From: Synechococcus sp. 8F6
Lineage (GTDB): Bacteria; Cyanobacteriota; Cyanobacteriia; PCC-6307; Cyanobiaceae
Direction: 5' to 3'
Length of the DNA: 64,000 nt
Assembly (NCBI RefSeq): GCF_002252665.1
Contig: NZ_NQKZ01000009.1
Location: forward strand, 1-64,000
Part shown: positions 26,917 to 36,946 of the stretch, in pieces
How the letters are laid out: each line of letters opens with the position of its first letter
Numbering within the stretch: the first letter of the stretch is position 1
Notes under the pieces: model-generated
Databases searched by the model: none
What the model was told of the DNA's origin: nothing
What the model saw: only the letters and a program-made list of their open reading frames with translations
Position numbers and translations under genes: made by a program

Positions 26917-28194
26917 GTGCTGGATCAGCGCCTGCTGCGCGACAACCCCGAGCTGATCACGCAGCAGCTCGGGCGGCGCGGCATGACGCTCGACCTCGGC
27001 CCGCTGCAGCAGATCGCCCGCCAGGAGCGCGATCTCGAAGAACAGCGCAGTGGCCTGCAGGCTGAGGGCAACCGCATCGGCAAGGCCGTAGGGCAGCTGA
27101 TCCAGGGTGGAGGCGACCCAAAAGGTCCAGAGGTGCAGGCCCTGCGCGACCAGGGCAATGCCATCAAGCATCAGGTGGCCAGCATCGAGGAGCAGGAGAA
27201 AGCCCTCGAGCTTCAGCTGCGCGAGGCCCTCGCCGCCCTGCCCAACCTGCCCTCGCCCGACGCGCCCGACGGCCGCGTGGAGGCCGACAACGTGGAGATC
27301 AAGCGCTGGGGCAGCCCCCGCGTGGAAGCGGGGCTCGAGGAGCACTGGCAGATCGGCGAGCGGCTGGGGCTGTTTGAAACCGAGCGCTCGGTGCGCATCG
27401 CCCAGAGCCGCTTCATCACCCTGATGGGCGCTGGCGCCCGGCTAGAGCGGGCCCTGATCAGCTTCATGCTCGATCTGCACGCCAGCAAGGGCTACCAGGA
27501 GGTGATGCCGCCGATCCTGGTGAACTCCGCCAGCCTCACCGGCTCGGGCCAGCTGCCCAAATTCGCCGAAGAGAGCTTCCGCTGCGCCGACGACGACCTC
27601 TGGCTCACCCCCACCGCCGAGGTGCCGCTCACCTCCCTCCATCGCGATGAGGTGATCCCCGCCGAGCAGTTGCCGCTCAAATACGCCGCCTACACCCCCT
27701 GCTTCCGCCGCGAAGCCGGCTCCTACGGCCGCGACACCCGCGGCCTGATCCGCCTGCACCAGTTCAACAAGGTGGAGCTCTACTGGTTCTGCCATCCCGA
27801 GGAGTCCGCCGCCGCCCACCAACAGATCACCGCCGACGCGGAAGCTGTGCTGGAAGGTCTCGAGCTTCCTTACCGCAAGATCGAGCTCTGCACCGGGGAT
27901 CTGGGCTTCTCCGCCGCCCGCACCTACGACCTCGAGGTGTGGCTGCCCGGCGCCGGCGCCTACCGCGAGATCTCCAGCTGCTCGGTGTGCAACGACTTCC
28001 AGGCCCGCCGCGCCGCCATCCGCTACAAGCAGGGCAAGGGCACCCACCTGGTGCACACCCTCAACGGCTCCGGCCTGGCCATCGGCCGCACCATGGCCGC
28101 CCTGCTCGAAACCGGGCAGCAACCCGATGGCAGTGTGAAACTCCCCGCCGCCCTGGTGCCCTACTTCGGGAGCGCCAGGATCAGCGCAGGGTGA
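26917..28194 (+). CDS. serS: Seryl-tRNA synthetase
   Basis: 425 aa from GTG. The N-terminal coiled coil (about residues 30-105) holds the tRNA long arm; the class II core has TAEVPLTSLH, PCFRREAGSYGRDTRGLIR (motif 2) and GSGLAIGRTMAALLE (motif 3). Complete. Confidence 0.97.
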   Translation: MLDQRLLRDNPELITQQLGRRGMTLDLGPLQQIARQERDLEEQRSGLQAEGNRIGKAVGQLIQGGGDPKGPEVQALRDQGNAIKHQVASIEEQEKALELQLREALAALPNLPSPDAPDGRVEADNVEIKRWGSPRVEAGLEEHWQIGERLGLFETERSVRIAQSRFITLMGAGARLERALISFMLDLHASKGYQEVMPPILVNSASLTGSGQLPKFAEESFRCADDDLWLTPTAEVPLTSLHRDEVIPAEQLPLKYAAYTPCFRREAGSYGRDTRGLIRLHQFNKVELYWFCHPEESAAAHQQITADAEAVLEGLELPYRKIELCTGDLGFSAARTYDLEVWLPGAGAYREISSCSVCNDFQARRAAIRYKQGKGTHLVHTLNGSGLAIGRTMAALLETGQQPDGSVKLPAALVPYFGSARISAG

Positions 28195-28347
28195 ACCTGG
28201 GGGCCAAACTCACGGATCTCCCGTCTGGGCTGCCCGAATTCCGTACAGGCTGTACTGAAGTCTGGAGGCCCCACGGAGAGGAACCAGCCCCAAAAACGGC
28301 TGGCACCCCAAACCCACCACAATGAAGGCCTCCACAGCAGGGCCTGA

Positions 28348-29436
28348 ATGGGCGTTCTCACAGCACTGGCGATCCTGGCGGGGTTGATCGTGGTGCACGA
28401 GGCGGGGCACTTTTTTGCCGCCACCTGGCAGGGCATCCGGGTCAGCAGCTTCTCGATCGGCTTCGGGCCGGTGCTGCTGGAGCGCCAGCGCCGCGGCGTG
28501 CAATTCGCCCTACGCGCCATTCCGCTGGGCGGCTTCGTGGCCTTCCCCGATGACGACGACGACAGCCCCATCCCCAAAAACGACCCCAACCTGCTCTCCA
28601 ACCGGCCCTTACCCCAGCGCGCCCTGGTGATCGCCGCCGGGGTGATGGCCAACCTGCTGCTCGCCTATGCCGTGCTGCTGGGCCAGGGCCTGGTGCTCGG
28701 CATCCCCGCCGGCTTCAGCGCCAGCCCCGGCGTGCTGGTGAGCGGCGTGCAGCCTGGACAGGCCGCCGCCGCCGCCGGCCTCCAACCTGGTGATCGCCTG
28801 ATGCGCCTCGATGGCCAGCCCCTCGGCGGCGGCCAGAGCGGCGTGGCCGCCCTGGTGGAGCGGATCAAGGCCGCCCCCGACCAAACCCTGCGCCTCGATG
28901 CCGAGCGCAACGGTCAGACCGTGGCCATGCAGCTCACCCCCGCCGACCTCGGCGGCGTAGGCCGCATCGGCGCCCAGCTGCAACCCAACGGCAGCGAGGC
29001 CTTCCGCCCCGCCCGCAATCCGCTTGAGCCCTTCCGCCAGGCCAACCACGACTTCGTCGCCCTCACCAGCCGCACCGTGGAGGGTTTCGTCACCCTCGCC
29101 ACCCACTTCGGCGAAACCGCCAGCCAGGTGAGCGGCCCGGTGAAAATCGTCGAGATGGGGGCATCGCTGGCCAAACAGGGCGGCAGCAGCCTGTTCATCT
29201 TCACCGCCCTGATCTCGATCAACCTGGCAGTGCTCAATGCCCTGCCACTGCCCCTGCTCGATGGCGGTCAGTTTGTGTTGCTGCTGCTCGAGGGCGTGCG
29301 CGGCAAACCCCTACCCGAGCGTTTCCAGATGGCCTTCATGCAGTCGGGCTTTGTGTTCCTGGTGGGCCTGAGCGTGGTGCTGATCGTCAAGGACACCTCC
29401 CAGCTGCCGGCGGTGCAGCAGCTGCTGGGGCGCTGA
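28348..29436 (+). CDS. rseP: Site-2 intramembrane protease RseP
   Basis: 362 aa. Zinc motif HEAGH at residues 17-21 in the first helix, one PDZ domain at about residues 120-200 (VLVSGVQPGQAAAAAGLQPG), and the second metal ligand in LPLPLLDGGQF near residue 305. It cleaves anti-sigma factors or other membrane regulators inside the bilayer. One PDZ domain, as in most cyanobacterial forms. Confidence 0.93.
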   Translation: MGVLTALAILAGLIVVHEAGHFFAATWQGIRVSSFSIGFGPVLLERQRRGVQFALRAIPLGGFVAFPDDDDDSPIPKNDPNLLSNRPLPQRALVIAAGVMANLLLAYAVLLGQGLVLGIPAGFSASPGVLVSGVQPGQAAAAAGLQPGDRLMRLDGQPLGGGQSGVAALVERIKAAPDQTLRLDAERNGQTVAMQLTPADLGGVGRIGAQLQPNGSEAFRPARNPLEPFRQANHDFVALTSRTVEGFVTLATHFGETASQVSGPVKIVEMGASLAKQGGSSLFIFTALISINLAVLNALPLPLLDGGQFVLLLLEGVRGKPLPERFQMAFMQSGFVFLVGLSVVLIVKDTSQLPAVQQLLGR

Positions 29437-29510
29437 TCTCGCCCCAACCCGGAGCCCGAACCCCCGCACGGTAAGCTCGGCACCACCTACCCGATCGCAG
29501 CCCAGGCCGC

Positions 29511-29813
29511 ATGGCGAAGAAGTCGATGATTGCGCGCGATGTGAAGCGCAAGAAAATAGTGCAGCAGTTTGCTGCCAAGCGTGCTGCACTCAAGGCCGCC
29601 TTCGACGCCGCTGCCGATCCGATGGAGCGGCTGGAAATCCACCGCAAAATCCAGGCGCTGCCCCGCAACAGCGCCCCCACCCGCGTGCGCAACCGCTGCT
29701 GGGCCACCGGCAAGCCCCGTGGTGTGTACCGCGATTTCGGCCTGTGCCGCAACCAGCTGCGTGAGCGCGCTCACAAGGGTGAGCTGCCCGGCGTGGTCAA
29801 GTCCTCCTGGTGA
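29511..29813 (+). CDS. rpsN: 30S ribosomal protein S14
   Basis: 100 aa zinc-free long form of uS14: [20 protein letters not shown], then [19 protein letters not shown] and the end GVVKSSW. A stand-alone gene, as usual in cyanobacteria, followed by a terminator. Confidence 0.97.
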   Translation: MAKKSMIARDVKRKKIVQQFAAKRAALKAAFDAAADPMERLEIHRKIQALPRNSAPTRVRNRCWATGKPRGVYRDFGLCRNQLRERAHKGELPGVVKSSW

Positions 29814-29873
29814 TCCGGAGCGGGCAGGCATCGGCATCGAAATCCGAATTGCCTCTCCCCCATCCAATCCCCC

Positions 29874-29898
29874 AAGGCGCCTAAGGGCGCCTTTTTTT
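29874..29898 (+). terminator. Rho-independent terminator after rpsN
   Basis: The stem AAGGCGCC / GGCGCCTT with a short TAAG loop runs into seven T. It lies 60 bases after the rpsN stop and separates it from pnp. Confidence 0.9.
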
Positions 29899-30002
29899 GT
29901 GCTGCCGCCAACGGCCCAAACGCGAGAAAAAGCAAAGGAATCCGCAGCAGCTAGAGGCCGAATGCGAGAATGGCTCTTGACAACAACAGGACATAAGCCC
30001 AA

Positions 30003-32135
30003 GTGCAAGGACAAACTCAGTCGATCTCCTTCGATGGTCGGGAGATCCGGCTGACCACCGGTCGGTTTGCCCCCCAGGCCGGGGGCTCGGTGATGGTCGA
30101 ATGTGGTGATACCTCCGTTTTGGTTACCGCCACCCGCTCCGGCGGCCGCGAAGGCATCGATTTTCTGCCCCTGATCTGCGACTACGAAGAGCGGTTGTAT
30201 GCAGCCGGTCGCATCCCCGGCAGCTTCTTCCGCCGTGAGGCTCGTCCCCCCGAGCGGGCGATCCTCACCTGCCGGCTGATCGATCGGCCGATGCGGCCGC
30301 TGTTCCCCAGCTGGATGCGCGACGACATCCAGATCGTGGCCACCTGCCTCTCCCTCGATGAGCGGGTACCGCCCGATGTGCTCGCCGTGACCGGCGCCTC
30401 GATGGCCACCCTGCTGGCCAAGATCCCCTTCCACGGCCCCATGGCTGCGGTGCGGGTGGGTCTGCTGGGCGACGACTTCGTGCTTAACCCCAGCTTCCGC
30501 GAGATCGAGCGCAGCGAGCTGGACCTGGTGGTGGCCGGCACGCCCGAGGGCGTGATCATGGTGGAAGCCGGAGCGAACCAGCTGCCCGAGCAGGACGTGA
30601 TCGAAGCAATCGACTTCGGCTACGAAGCGGTGTGCGAGTTGATCAAGGCCCAGCAAAACCTGCTGAAGGAGCTGGGCATCGAGCAGGTGATCCCCGAGGC
30701 CCAGGTGGTCGACGCCACCCTGCCCAGCTTCCTCGAGAAGGAATGCGCCAAAGGCATCGGTGAGGTGCTCAAGCAGTTCTCCCAAACCAAGCCCGAGCGC
30801 GACGAGAAACTCGACGCGATCAAGGCTGAGGTGAGCGAGAAGATCGCCGCCCTCGCCGAGGACGACCCGATCCGCTCGGCGGCCAGCGGCAAGGCCCTGG
30901 GCAACAGCTACAAGAGCCTCACCAAGAAGCTGATGCGCGAGCAGATCCTGAAGGACGGCAAGCGCGTCGACGGCCGCAACCTCGACGAGGTGCGCACGAT
31001 CAGCGCCGCCGCCGGCGTGCTGCCCAAGCGCGTGCACGGCTCAGCCCTGTTCCAGCGCGGCCTCACCCAGGTGCTCTCCTGCGCCACCCTCGGCACCCCG
31101 AGCGACGCCCAGGAGATGGACGACCTCAACCCGTCCACCGAGAAGCACTACCTGCACCACTACAACTTCCCGCCCTACTCCACCGGCGAAACCAAGCCGA
31201 TGCGCTCCCCCGGCCGCCGCGAAATCGGCCACGGCGCCCTGGCTGAGCGGGCGATCGTGCCGGTGCTGCCCAGCAAGGAGTCCTTCCCCTACGTGCTGCG
31301 CGTGGTGTCGGAGTGCCTCAGCTCCAACGGCTCCACCTCGATGGGCTCGGTGTGCGGCAGCACCCTGGCGCTGATGGATGCGGGCGTGCCCCTCAAGGCT
31401 CCGGTGAGCGGCGCCGCCATGGGCCTGATCAAGGAGGGCAAAGAGGTGCGCATCCTCACCGACATCCAGGGCATCGAGGACTTCCTCGGCGACATGGACT
31501 TCAAGGTGGCTGGCACCGAGAAGGGCATCACTGCCCTGCAGATGGACATGAAGATCACGGGCCTCGACGTGAAAACCGTGGCCGAAGCCGTCAACCAGGC
31601 CCGCCCTGCCCGCCTGCACATCCTCGAGAAGATGCTCGAGGCGATCGACAAGCCCCGCGACACCATGTCGCCCCACGCCCCGCGCCTGCTCAGCTTCCGG
31701 ATTGATCCGGAGCTGATTGGCACCGTGATCGGCCCCGGCGGCCGCACGATCAAGGGCATCACCGAGCGCACCAACACCAAGATCGACATCGAAGATGGCG
31801 GCATCGTCACGATCGCCAGCCACGACGGCGCCGCGGCCGAAGAGGCCCAGCGCATCATCGAAGGCCTCACCCGTCGCATCAGCGAAGGCGAGGTGTTCAC
31901 CGGTGGCGTCACCCGGGTGATCCCGATCGGTGCCTTCGTGGAAATCCTGCCCGGCAAGGAAGGGATGATCCACATCTCCCAGCTTTCCGAAGCCCGGGTA
32001 GAGAAGGTGGAAGACGTGGTCAACGTGGGCGATCAGGTGACCGTGCGCGTGCGCGAAATCGACAACCGCGGCCGCATCAACCTCACCCTGCGCGGTGTGC
32101 CCCAATCCGAATCCGAAGCGCCGGTGCCGGCCTGA
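30003..32135 (+). CDS. pnp: Polynucleotide phosphorylase
   Basis: 710 aa from GTG. Two RNase PH-like halves ([15 protein letters not shown]-like start; second half from [20 protein letters not shown]), a KH domain ([14 protein letters not shown]) and an S1 domain ([20 protein letters not shown]). It degrades RNA 3' to 5' using phosphate and can add tails in reverse. Full length. Confidence 0.97.
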   Translation: MQGQTQSISFDGREIRLTTGRFAPQAGGSVMVECGDTSVLVTATRSGGREGIDFLPLICDYEERLYAAGRIPGSFFRREARPPERAILTCRLIDRPMRPLFPSWMRDDIQIVATCLSLDERVPPDVLAVTGASMATLLAKIPFHGPMAAVRVGLLGDDFVLNPSFREIERSELDLVVAGTPEGVIMVEAGANQLPEQDVIEAIDFGYEAVCELIKAQQNLLKELGIEQVIPEAQVVDATLPSFLEKECAKGIGEVLKQFSQTKPERDEKLDAIKAEVSEKIAALAEDDPIRSAASGKALGNSYKSLTKKLMREQILKDGKRVDGRNLDEVRTISAAAGVLPKRVHGSALFQRGLTQVLSCATLGTPSDAQEMDDLNPSTEKHYLHHYNFPPYSTGETKPMRSPGRREIGHGALAERAIVPVLPSKESFPYVLRVVSECLSSNGSTSMGSVCGSTLALMDAGVPLKAPVSGAAMGLIKEGKEVRILTDIQGIEDFLGDMDFKVAGTEKGITALQMDMKITGLDVKTVAEAVNQARPARLHILEKMLEAIDKPRDTMSPHAPRLLSFRIDPELIGTVIGPGGRTIKGITERTNTKIDIEDGGIVTIASHDGAAAEEAQRIIEGLTRRISEGEVFTGGVTRVIPIGAFVEILPGKEGMIHISQLSEARVEKVEDVVNVGDQVTVRVREIDNRGRINLTLRGVPQSESEAPVPA

Positions 32136-32150
32136 GGCCCCGAGGCCAAC

Positions 32151-33086
32151 TCAGACGACAAAGCCCGGATCAATCGTGGCCATCGTCGCGGCCGCCCTTG
32201 CGCACAACGCGCCATGGGCGGTCCCGTGGCTGGCGATCAGGCAACCTGCCTGACGCACGTCGCCGCTGTTGTAGGCCAACGGCCGTCCATCGGCATGGCT
32301 GAAGGCCCCACCGGCGGCGCGCAGCACCGCTTCCGGGGCCGCCATGTCCCAGTCCTTCGGGGCACTCTTGCCAGACAGGGAGATGTAAAGGTCGGTCTCG
32401 CCGCGCAGGATCGTGGCCACCTTGCCGCCCACGCTGCCGATTGCCTTGGTGTCGCCTAGGGCTAAGGCCTCTAGGAGCTGCTCGAGGCGCGCGTCGCGGT
32501 GGTTGCGGCTGGCCACCAGCACCAGCTCGCCCAGGGCGTGGCGGCCGCTGAACCGCACGGGCGAGCGCACACCAGCGCGGTTTTCACACCAAGCCTCGCC
32601 GCTGGCCCCAGTGAGGGCGGGCATCACGCCCAGCCACAACTCCTCCATCACCGGCAGCAGCACCACCCCCAGCACCGGTTCGCCGCGGTGCACCAGCGCC
32701 AGATGCACGGCGTATTCGCCGGTGCCCTGCAGGAAGTCTTTGGTGCCATCGAGGGGATCGAGGATCCACAGCCACTCGGTTGCCAAGGGCTGGCCGTCGG
32801 TGAGTTGCTCCTTGGCGGTCTCCTCGCTGAGCACGGTCCAGTCGGCGGCGGGGAAAGCCGCCGCCAGGCCATCCAGCAGCCAGCGGTTCACCGCCAGATC
32901 CGCCGCGCTCACCGGGCCCTCGCCCCCCTCGTCCACGCTCAGGGCCCGGGGAAAACCGTAGGGGGGCTGCTCGCCGCGGCCATAGGCCAGCAGGATGTCG
33001 GCGGCCCCCCAGCTCAGCCGCCGCAGCTCACCCAGCAGCACCTCCAAGGTGATGCCCGAGGGCAAGGGCAGGGCAGCCGGCATCAT
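32151..33086 (-). CDS. cysQ: 3'(2'),5'-bisphosphate nucleotidase CysQ
   Basis: 311 aa inositol monophosphatase-fold enzyme that removes the 3' phosphate of PAP formed during sulfate assimilation. Motifs: VLSEET (metal Glu), WILDPLDGTKDFLQG and the late KDWDMAAPEAVLRAAGG. The ATG at 33086 or 33083 is preferred over a far upstream start. Convergent with pnp and divergent from rsmI. Confidence 0.88.
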   Translation of the reverse strand: MMPAALPLPSGITLEVLLGELRRLSWGAADILLAYGRGEQPPYGFPRALSVDEGGEGPVSAADLAVNRWLLDGLAAAFPAADWTVLSEETAKEQLTDGQPLATEWLWILDPLDGTKDFLQGTGEYAVHLALVHRGEPVLGVVLLPVMEELWLGVMPALTGASGEAWCENRAGVRSPVRFSGRHALGELVLVASRNHRDARLEQLLEALALGDTKAIGSVGGKVATILRGETDLYISLSGKSAPKDWDMAAPEAVLRAAGGAFSHADGRPLAYNSGDVRQAGCLIASHGTAHGALCARAAATMATIDPGFVV

Positions 33087-33129
33087 GGTGGGGCAGGGAT
33101 CAGCATTGTGCAGGAGCGAGCCCCGAGCC

Positions 33130-34008
33130 GTGCAAGCCACCGAACCGGCCCCCGGCGTGCTCTACCTGGTGGGCACCCCAATCGGCAACCTGGGCGACCT
33201 GTCGCCCCGCGCCCGGCAGGTGCTGGCCGGCGTGAGCCGCATCGCCTGTGAGGACACGCGCCGCAGCGGTTTACTGCTGCACCAGCTGGGGCTACGCCAG
33301 AAGGACCAGGGGCCCAGGCTGGTGAGCTTCCATGCCCACAACCAAACCGCCCGCATCCCCGAGCTGCTCGCCGCCCTGGCCGCAGGCGAGGCGCTGGCCG
33401 TGATCAGTGATGCCGGTCTGCCGGGCATCTCCGATCCCGGCGAGGCGCTGGTGGCGGCCGCCCGCAACGCCGGCCATGGGGTGATCTGCGTTCCTGGCCC
33501 CAGCGCCGTGACCACGGCCCTGGTGAGCAGCGGCCTACCCAGCGGGCGCTTCTGCTTTGAGGGCTTCCTGCCGCCCAAGGCCAACCAGCGGCGCCAGCGG
33601 CTGCAGGAGCTCGCCGGCGAGCAGCGCACCCTGGTGCTGTTTGAAGCACCGCACCGGCTGCTGGATCTGCTCAACGATCTGCTGGCGGTGCTGGGCGATC
33701 GGCCCCTGCGCGTCGCCCGCGAACTCACCAAGAAGCACGAGGAGCAGGTGGGCCCCACGGTGGTGGCGGCCCGCGAGCATTTCCGGCGCACGCCACCCCA
33801 GGGGGAATGCACCCTGGTGCTGGGCGGCGCCGAGCCGCCAGCGCCGCCCAGTTGGGACGCCGCCAGCCTCACGGCCGAGCTTGAGGCCCTGCAACAGGCG
33901 GGCCACAGCAGCAATGCCGCCGCCAAGCTGCTGGCCGAACGCACCGGCCACAGCAAACGCGAGCTCTACGCTCTGTTGCATCAGACGCCGCCAGGCCCCA
34001 ACAGCTGA
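33130..34008 (+). CDS. rsmI: 16S rRNA C1402 ribose 2'-O-methyltransferase
   Basis: 292 aa tetrapyrrole-methylase-fold enzyme. Motifs: LYLVGTPIGNLGDLSPRA, ACEDTRRSGLLL, VISDAGLPGISDPGE and VPGPSAVTTAL. GTG at 33130 gives the normal length; an ATG at 33085 is possible but overlaps the divergent cysQ start. Confidence 0.93.
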   Translation: MQATEPAPGVLYLVGTPIGNLGDLSPRARQVLAGVSRIACEDTRRSGLLLHQLGLRQKDQGPRLVSFHAHNQTARIPELLAALAAGEALAVISDAGLPGISDPGEALVAAARNAGHGVICVPGPSAVTTALVSSGLPSGRFCFEGFLPPKANQRRQRLQELAGEQRTLVLFEAPHRLLDLLNDLLAVLGDRPLRVARELTKKHEEQVGPTVVAAREHFRRTPPQGECTLVLGGAEPPAPPSWDAASLTAELEALQQAGHSSNAAAKLLAERTGHSKRELYALLHQTPPGPNS

Positions 34009-34077
34009 CGCCGCAACCCTGACCCGTCAGACTTCTGCGCAGTTCCAGCTCCGGATCGGCCGATCCCGGATCCCCTG

Positions 34078-34320
34078 ATGGCCGTGCGCCTGCGTCTGCT
34101 TCTGGCCAGCCTGCTGGGCGGCAGCCTGCTGCTGGCGATTCTCTGCCTCGGCGCCCAAAACCTCGATCAGCGCCCCAGCCTCAACCTGGGGTTTGGCCGC
34201 AGCGCTCCATTGCCCGCCGGCTTCCTGGTGGGCATCGCCCTGGTGATCGGTGTGCTCAGCGGCGGCTGCAGCGCGGCGCTACTGGCTCCCCGCAGCGATC
34301 AGCTGCCCGGCAGGGAATAG
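34078..34320 (+). CDS. Small two-helix membrane protein
   Basis: 80 aa with hydrophobic helices at about residues 6-26 (LLLASLLGGSLLLAILCL) and 46-68 (AGFLVGIALVIGVLSGG), resembling LapA/DUF1049-type proteins in layout. The function is not known. Its end overlaps the convergent gene by 22 bases. Confidence 0.6.
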   Translation: MAVRLRLLLASLLGGSLLLAILCLGAQNLDQRPSLNLGFGRSAPLPAGFLVGIALVIGVLSGGCSAALLAPRSDQLPGRE

Positions 34321-35060
34321 AGGCTTCCCTCGATCACCACACGGCTAATGCCCTGGGCGATCAGGTAGGGGGCGGTGCGCTCCAGCACGCGGGTGTCGGG
34401 CACCTTGATCACCCGCTGGGTGCGGCCGCAGTGGCGCTTGGCCTGGCGCGGATTGGCGAACACCAACAGGGCCTGCCGGTCTTCTTCCCCATCGGGCAGC
34501 TGCCCCAACTCCGGGAACTCCTTGAGCGGCTTGGCCTGGAGCTCCACGGTTTTGTCCACCAGCATGTAGACGCTGGCGGGCAGCGGCGCCTCCGCCAGGG
34601 GCTGGCACTGGGCTGGCTCGCCGTGATGGTCTCCCAGCAGCAACGGCACAGCCATGAACGACTCACTCGGATCGCTCGTGTCGTCATCGTCGAAGTCGAG
34701 GTGGGCGTCCGCTTCGGCTGCGTCGCTGGCGTCATCGCCGAAATCATCGGCATCGTCGATCGCCAACACCGCAGCCTCGTCGTCGTCGGCCCCCTTTGGC
34801 GGGCTATCTGGGAGATCTGGCGCGCTGACTTGAGGAAGGGGATCTGGCTTGGCGGGCTGCCGCACGGCCTTGGCGGCGCGGGGGGTGCGCAGCTGCTTGA
34901 GCTGCTCATATTCGGCCGGCTCGAGCGCGGCCTTCACCGCGCGGCTCACGGTGTTGGCACTACAGCCGTAGGCCTCCGCCAGCTCCGTGCTCCCCTCACC
35001 GGCGCGATAGCGCGCCACGATCTCGATTTTATGGCTGTCGGAGAGCCGGGGGGCAGCCAT
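34299..35060 (-). CDS. HTH-domain protein with acidic linker
   Basis: 253 aa. The N-terminus carries a helix-turn-helix (KIEIVARYRAGEGSTELAEA then GCSANTVSRAVKAAL). A disordered Asp-rich linker (about residues 90-130) follows, then a C-terminal domain with VYMLVDKTVELQAKPLKEFP and the end ISRVVIEGSLYSLPG. Resembles a conserved picocyanobacterial protein of unknown role; DNA binding is inferred from the HTH alone. Confidence 0.7.
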   Translation of the reverse strand: MAAPRLSDSHKIEIVARYRAGEGSTELAEAYGCSANTVSRAVKAALEPAEYEQLKQLRTPRAAKAVRQPAKPDPLPQVSAPDLPDSPPKGADDDEAAVLAIDDADDFGDDASDAAEADAHLDFDDDDTSDPSESFMAVPLLLGDHHGEPAQCQPLAEAPLPASVYMLVDKTVELQAKPLKEFPELGQLPDGEEDRQALLVFANPRQAKRHCGRTQRVIKVPDTRVLERTAPYLIAQGISRVVIEGSLYSLPGS

Positions 35061-35185
35061 GGGTCGAGCAATGCGCAGCCCGCCACTTTAGGCGGTTTGC
35101 CCCGACTCCCCAAGGGCAGCCAACGGCGGCGCTCAGGGGGTGGGCGGATATGACGTTGGGGCAGGTGCGCGATCATGAGATCGAA

Positions 35186-35259
35186 GCTCCCTTAGCTCAG
35201 CTGGATAGAGCAGCTGCCTTCTAAGCAGCCGGTCGTGTGTTCGAATCACACAGGGGGCG
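35186..35259 (+). tRNA. tRNA-Arg(TCT)
   Basis: 74 nt. Acceptor GCTCCCT pairs with AGGGGGC; D-arm GCTCAGCTGGATAGAGC; anticodon loop CTTCTAA gives UCU (reads AGA/AGG); T-arm GTGTGTTCGAATCACAC. CCA is not encoded. It marks the boundary between core genes and the accessory region to the right. Confidence 0.95.
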
Positions 35260-35282
35260 TTTCAGTCAGAGCCTGATTTTTT

Positions 35283-35317
35283 AGCCCAAAAGCCCTCCTG
35301 TCACAGGCTTTTGGGCT
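35283..35317. repeat. 12-bp inverted repeat after tRNA-Arg
   Basis: AGCCCAAAAGCC and GGCTTTTGGGCT form a perfect 12-bp stem with an 11-base loop, 24 bases past the tRNA. The T run lies before the stem, not after it. It may still end transcription or protect the 3' end. Confidence 0.6.
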
Positions 35318-35374
35318 GACAGGCTTTGCCTGCTTCTGCTCGCCTGCGCCTGGCTGGAATCGCTCGACCAAGGG

Positions 35375-35761
35375 ATGCGCCGCGACGCTTTGATCCCCTC
35401 AAGCGCCCAGGGTGCACCGCGCATCGCCACCGAGGTCTCGCTGGCGGCATCCCAGGCCTATGCGCTGTTGCAGAGCCAGGCGATCCAGAAGGCGTCGATG
35501 TTTTCTTCCCTGCTGGAGCACTGGTGCACCCTCACCGGTGAAGCCTTGCCACAGCGCGATGGTCCGGCGCTGCTGGTGGAGATCAGCCTGCTGGCGCCGC
35601 TGATGAGTTGCGCCAGCACCAGTTCCATCGAGTGGATCACTCAGCTGGAGCAGCTCGATCTGCTGGTGCCCAGCGCCTTGCTGGAGTGCTCCGCCATTCA
35701 GGAGCTGACGCAGACGCTGCGGCAACGGGTGGCAAAGAGAACCGCTGGTTGGCTGGCTTGA
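35375..35761 (+). CDS. Hypothetical protein (128 aa)
   Basis: A weakly supported frame. The segment MFSSLLEHWCTLTG through LLVEISLLAPLMSCAST and ITQLEQLDLLVPSALLE reads as helical protein, but the beginning does not. No motif is recognised. If it is not real, 35318-35892 holds no visible gene. Confidence 0.3.
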   Translation: MRRDALIPSSAQGAPRIATEVSLAASQAYALLQSQAIQKASMFSSLLEHWCTLTGEALPQRDGPALLVEISLLAPLMSCASTSSIEWITQLEQLDLLVPSALLECSAIQELTQTLRQRVAKRTAGWLA

Positions 35762-35892
35762 TCCACGCGAGCGGCGGCTGTCACCGGTCGTGAAGTCCTG
35801 ATCAGCTCAGCAGCAACCGCATCAAGCCACTGATGCGTTGATGACAAGAACTTGGGCCGCAACCAGCACCTCGTAACGAATGACCATGCTCT

Positions 35893-36894
35893 TCACCTGG
35901 AGGTCTCTAAAACATGAGCAATCATCTGGCTTACTTCCTTGTTGGCATTGAGGGGTACAAGCTCGACTTCTGGATGGGCGAGGGGGAAGACACGTAACAC
36001 TTCATCGGCAAAAGCCTGGCCGATCAAGGCGACACCTTTGAAGTCGAGCACCACAGTTCTAAATTTTTCAAATCGGGCGATCAGGCGCTTGGCCTGCGAC
36101 CTCGACACAAGATTGTCGTCGCCGTATTGGGCCAGGCGAACGGGCACAACGGTCTTCGTGAAACCAAAGTCATCACCAGTGGTGAACTGTTTGAAGACCT
36201 TGTTGACGGAACGAGACGTGTGATTGCCGAGTTCCATCCTGACGGCGGTGCCACCGCTAGCGTCGGTTTCGAGAATCCAGTCTTCAGGGGCTTTGGCCTG
36301 ATGACTGAAGCTCACAGAGCCCGATGTGATCGAAAAACAATCGAACATGCGCGAGCTGAAGAAGATGCCTTCTCCGGAATGGCGCTGTGGATCAGTGGTG
36401 AATTTACCCTTGGCCAGCTCCAACACGGCATGGCGTTCATCCAGAAGGCCAAGGGCTGCTTGGATCTTGTGGAAGATGCCAACACCGTCATCACGGATGC
36501 TCACCTCCGAAGTGGCTGCTGTCTTGGTGACGGCCACCGCGATGCTCCTGGCCTGGGCATGATCCAGCGCGTTGTTGAACATCTCCGTAAAGCCGTACTG
36601 CCAGATGCCCATCACGTTGGTGGCCAAGGGCTCGAGTTGCGGGCGGACGTCCCGCATCCAGATATCACCCTCATCGCCACTGGAGGCCACTTCATAGTGC
36701 TGCCGCCATGAGCTGAGCTGGGCCAGCGCATAGGTGCGGCTGCGGGTCTTGCCGGATTCGATCAGCGCCCCTACTTCCAACAGGCGTTGAATGTGGCGAT
36801 GGATGGCCTGACGGGAACAGTCGAACTTCTCCGCCGCACGGCGGACGATGTCCGTGGGGTGCTTGGTCACATTGGCGACGATGAACGTGCGCAC
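35893..36894 (-). CDS. HTH + histidine-kinase-type ATPase + STAS-like (DUF4325) protein
   Basis: 333 aa. A winged-helix domain comes first (DIVRRAAEKFDCSRQAIHRH then LLEVGALIESG). A GHKL ATPase follows, with N box FTEMFNNALDHAQ, G1 IRDDGVGIF and G2 HSGEGIFFSS. The C-terminus is a DUF4325-like STAS domain (FRTVVLDFKGVALIGQAFAD). No phospho-acceptor His domain exists, so it resembles anti-sigma or switch ATPases more than a sensor kinase. GTG at 36894 is favoured by GGAG just upstream; TTG at 36954 is possible. Three ATTGTCAAC repeats precede it. Confidence 0.75.
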   Translation of the reverse strand: MRTFIVANVTKHPTDIVRRAAEKFDCSRQAIHRHIQRLLEVGALIESGKTRSRTYALAQLSSWRQHYEVASSGDEGDIWMRDVRPQLEPLATNVMGIWQYGFTEMFNNALDHAQARSIAVAVTKTAATSEVSIRDDGVGIFHKIQAALGLLDERHAVLELAKGKFTTDPQRHSGEGIFFSSRMFDCFSITSGSVSFSHQAKAPEDWILETDASGGTAVRMELGNHTSRSVNKVFKQFTTGDDFGFTKTVVPVRLAQYGDDNLVSRSQAKRLIARFEKFRTVVLDFKGVALIGQAFADEVLRVFPLAHPEVELVPLNANKEVSQMIAHVLETSR

Positions 36895-36946
36895 CTCCTC
36901 TCCACGACCTCGAATCGCTGGCAAGGCACCGCTCGATAGATGCCTA

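Noticed and set aside
29487-32105. Long open frames antisense to rpsN/pnp
   Set aside because: High-GC coding DNA leaves the opposite frames open; the + strand holds clear rpsN and pnp, and the antisense proteins have biased composition with no motif.
35283-35317. Hairpin after tRNA-Arg as a classical terminator
   Set aside because: The stem is perfect but the T run lies before it, so it is reported only as an inverted repeat.
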